Positions 33,447 through 35,357 of a stretch of DNA of 35,357 nt are shown one piece after another. Where the stretch lies: assembly GCA_944389895.1 (NCBI GenBank), contig CALXOA010000101.1, positions 1 to 35,357 on the forward strand. The letters are read 5' to 3'. The notes below the pieces were generated by a model. That model saw nothing but the letters and a program-made list of their open reading frames with translations, ran no database searches and was not told the DNA's origin. Source of the stretch: an uncultured Victivallis sp. (GTDB lineage Bacteria; Verrucomicrobiota; Lentisphaeria; Victivallales; Victivallaceae). How positions within the stretch are numbered: the first letter of the stretch is position 1; each line of letters opens with the position of its first letter. A program made the translations under genes and the position numbers.

Positions 33447-33618
33447 TTTCTCCCATCCGTCCCATCGGACGGTACCGCATCTGTGAATCGAAGTTCAAAA
33501 CCGGCTCTGTCGGTTTCACGGCGGGAGTCTCCGTCGCCTTTAAAACCGATCTTTTACCGAACACGGCTCCTGCGGCCGTGACCTGAGCCGCCGACTTGAG
33601 AAAACCGCGTCGATTCAT
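33433..33618 (-). pseudogene. Tat-exported aldo/keto reductase, N-terminal stub only
   Basis: ATG 33618 follows the flavoprotein stop by 2 bases. It encodes a twin-arginine signal (MNRRGFLKSAAQVTAAGAV) and then MRYRPMGRMGEKVPAL, which matches the conserved first strand of aldo/keto reductases (M.YR.LG.TG..V.AL). After about 62 codons the homology stops where the integrase stub begins on the other strand; the two assignments overlap in AAGCGCGGGAACTT (33433-33446). The catalytic Asp/Tyr/Lys/His part is gone. It was the third gene of a redox operon, cut by the island. Confidence 0.75.
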
Positions 33619-33620
33619 GG

Positions 33621-34265
33621 TTACACACTCTTTCCAAGCCGATACGCCTGTTCCGGAAATTTTGTATGATTGACCGCGCCGACCGGCCAGACACCGGGAG
33701 CAATCACCTGTCCGGCATCACTCCAACCGAGATAATCCAGCAGGACCCCGTAATGATCAACAATCGCTTTTTCCTTGCGTTTGTCGTTATCGGCGTAGGT
33801 CATCAGCAGCGCGGCTTTTTTCGGTACATGGATCGAACCGTTGATCGCATAGAAACGGTCGATCACTGCCTTGATCTGCGCGGAAATCCCGAAATAGTAC
33901 ATCGGTGTGGCGAACACAACCATTCCCGCGTCAACGATATGTTTTCGGACAAATTCAAAATCGTCTTTGAACACACATGCTCCGTTCATGCCGCATTGGT
34001 TGCAACCAATACAGGGATGAACCTCCTTGAACGCGGCATCGAAACGGACGATTTCGTGTCCGGCCTCCTCAGCGCCGCGGATGAAGTGTTCGGCGAGTGT
34101 GTTGGAATTTCCGTTTTTCCGGGGACTTCCCGTGATCACCAGAATTTTCATTTTTCCACCTTTCGGATTTGCCGCGGCATGTACCAGAGTTCCGCCGAGA
34201 ATGGCGCTTCCGGCGAGAACCGCCGTTGCCGTCAATGATGTTTTCAGGAATTCGCGTCTGTTCAT
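33621..34265 (-). CDS. Tat-exported flavodoxin-fold iron-sulfur flavoprotein / NAD(P)H-dependent reductase
   Basis: A 214-residue protein. A twin-arginine signal (MNRREFLKTSLTATAVLAGSAILGG) directs folded export. The mature part is an FMN-binding flavodoxin-like fold: KILVITGSPRKNGNSNTLAEHFIRGAEE (phosphate loop, described by GSPRKNGNSN), then HPCIGCNQCGMNGACVFKDD, with a CxxCxxxxxxC pattern that could hold a [4Fe-4S] cluster as in Isf-type flavoproteins, and FATPMYYFGISAQIKAVIDRFY. It is 4 bases after the hydrolase-ABM gene and 2 bases before the aldo/keto reductase stub, so they form one operon of envelope redox enzymes. Substrate unknown. Confidence 0.9.
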   Translation of the reverse strand: MNRREFLKTSLTATAVLAGSAILGGTLVHAAANPKGGKMKILVITGSPRKNGNSNTLAEHFIRGAEEAGHEIVRFDAAFKEVHPCIGCNQCGMNGACVFKDDFEFVRKHIVDAGMVVFATPMYYFGISAQIKAVIDRFYAINGSIHVPKKAALLMTYADNDKRKEKAIVDHYGVLLDYLGWSDAGQVIAPGVWPVGAVNHTKFPEQAYRLGKSV

Positions 34266-34269
34266 GGCG

Positions 34270-35357
34270 TCACTTCATCCTCATTTCCGGGACGAGCGGA
34301 TTCTGATTGAGCAAATCCAGCTGCTTGACCATTTTCAGCGTCTTTTGCTTGTACTTCTGAAAATGCGGCGTTTGAATATGATGCTCGTAGGCGGCGCGGT
34401 CCGCGTAGATCTCCAGAATCGTGATCCGTTCCGGATGCGCCTTCTCCTGCATCGAATACATCATATAGACTCCGGGTTCCTTCGCCATGGATTCGCGCCC
34501 GCATTCGGTCACCAGCGCCAGATATTCCGGAAGTTGTGCGGGATCGACTTCGATCCGCGAGATTCGCACGATGCTCTCCGGCGTAATGTGGCTTTTCATT
34601 TGAGTTTCCTTTCCGGTCAGGAATCCCGTTGCGAGACGGACGCCTTCCTGATACGCGTTTTCCATCCCCGGATAGGTCATGAACGCGTGAATCGTTCCGG
34701 GAAGCGTCCGGTGTGTCACCGGAACGCCGTTCTTTTTCAGAAGTTCCGCAAACGCCTTGCCCTGATCGTACAGGACATCGCACTCCGCCGCGACGATCAG
34801 CGTCTCCGGATAGTGTGCGAACTCTTTCATCAGCAGGAGAGAGACCGCCGGATCATCCGCGAGAGCGCCCGGCGCATACGATTCGTTGAACGCCTCCATC
34901 AGGATTCCGTCCAGCCCGAACCCGGTTCCGTATTTTCTCCACGATTCCGAACGGTCGTTCTTCGCAAGCACGACCGGATAATAGAGGATCACGCCCGCAA
35001 TTCCGGAACGCTCCTTTCCGGCGACGGAGGCTGCGAGATTGCCGCCCGCGCTGTCGCCGGCAAGATAAATTCGCCGGTAGTCGCGCTCCCGAAGCATCCG
35101 GACTGCCGCAAGCACATCCTCCAGCGCCGCCGGAGCGCGATGCTCCGGTGCAAGGCGATAGTCGAGCGTCGCCACGTCGAGCCCGGAAACGTTCGCCAGA
35201 TCGCCGCAGAAACGGGCGCTCCCCTCCAAGCCTCCGAGCGTCCACCCGCCGCCGTGCAGATACAACACGATCGTCTTTCCCGGTTCGGTTCCGGGATAAT
35301 AGAAGCGGATTCTCCGATCCCTGACCCGGGTGTTTTCCACCCGGACTCCGGCAGGCG
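34270..35357 (-). CDS. Alpha/beta hydrolase (HSL family) fused to ABM monooxygenase-like domain, 5'-truncated by window edge
   Basis: The frame is open to the window end, and PAGVRVENTRVRD upstream of the GTG at 35340 fits a longer protein, so the gene starts outside. The N-terminal part is an HSL-type esterase: oxyanion HGGGW (His29 in GTG numbering), nucleophile GDSAGG (Ser97), acid ECDVL (Asp188) and base IHAF (His218). From about residue 248 a roughly 105-residue ABM/quinol monooxygenase-like ferredoxin-fold domain follows (VRISRIEVDPAQLPEYL, EPGVYMMYSM, ILEIYADRAAYEHHIQTPHFQKY). An internal ATG at 34599 has AAAGGAA 6 bases upstream, so the ABM part may also be made alone. It heads the redox operon. 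Confidence 0.9.
   Translation of the reverse strand, partial: PAGVRVENTRVRDRRIRFYYPGTEPGKTIVLYLHGGGWTLGGLEGSARFCGDLANVSGLDVATLDYRLAPEHRAPAALEDVLAAVRMLRERDYRRIYLAGDSAGGNLAASVAGKERSGIAGVILYYPVVLAKNDRSESWRKYGTGFGLDGILMEAFNESYAPGALADDPAVSLLLMKEFAHYPETLIVAAECDVLYDQGKAFAELLKKNGVPVTHRTLPGTIHAFMTYPGMENAYQEGVRLATGFLTGKETQMKSHITPESIVRISRIEVDPAQLPEYLALVTECGRESMAKEPGVYMMYSMQEKAHPERITILEIYADRAAYEHHIQTPHFQKYKQKTLKMVKQLDLLNQNPLVPEMRMK

Overview
The window looks like chromosome from a G+C-rich bacterium of the PVC group, most likely Lentisphaerota (Victivallis-like). This is inference. It rests on a pseudopilin-type secreted protein (FTLIELL... helix with a late H..G..N..F.DGSV motif), a large secreted glycan-degradation locus, paired uroporphyrinogen-decarboxylase-like genes, and a general habit of small polycistronic units with ATG/TGA overlaps. 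There is no 16S gene in the window, so the phylum is not proven.

Layout. (1) 1-5435, plus strand: the 3' part of pyrG tightly coupled to carB (pyrimidine synthesis), a terminator, then a one-gene unit for a small secreted beta-rich protein with its own promoter and terminator. (2) 5472-10042, minus strand: two URO-D-superfamily genes, aroB and dprA, read away from a divergent AraC-type regulator (10041-10877) whose start codon overlaps the opposing promoter. (3) 10883-13234, plus strand: glycyl-tRNA synthetase with a strong terminator, then a short QueG-like iron-sulfur protein. (4) 13546-23102, minus strand: a glycan-use locus with LacI regulator, a large secreted clan-A-like glycoside hydrolase, a secreted CBM9-like/PHP fusion, two possible leader micro-ORFs, a pseudopilin-like secreted protein and a cytoplasmic BNR sialidase-like protein. 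(5) 23480-25272: a sigma-70 factor (minus) and a tRNA-Ala(CGC) (plus). (6) 25311 to about 33446: a visibly A+T-richer accessory island with an IS3-type transposase remnant, a type I restriction-modification operon (hsdM, a SIR2-like gene, hsdS, hsdR), a cluster of short inverted repeats, and the N-terminal stub of a tyrosine integrase. (7) 33433-35357, minus strand: a host redox operon (alpha/beta hydrolase fused to an ABM domain, Tat-exported iron-sulfur flavoprotein, aldo/keto reductase). Its last gene is cut off where the integrase stub begins.

Most interesting part. In the type I operon a SIR2-like gene sits between the modification and specificity genes. Both of its junctions carry the same overlap sequence, ATGGCAARTAAT. 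Its reading frame is broken at an A6 run, exactly where a -1 slip (or one missing A) restores a full-length 339-residue protein. The neighbouring HsdS has two nearly identical target-recognition domains, which predicts a symmetric recognition sequence. Together this suggests a composite defence island in which an NAD-directed effector has been threaded into a restriction operon, possibly under frameshift control, or freshly disabled.

All assignments come from reading the sequence and recalling family motifs; no searches were run.
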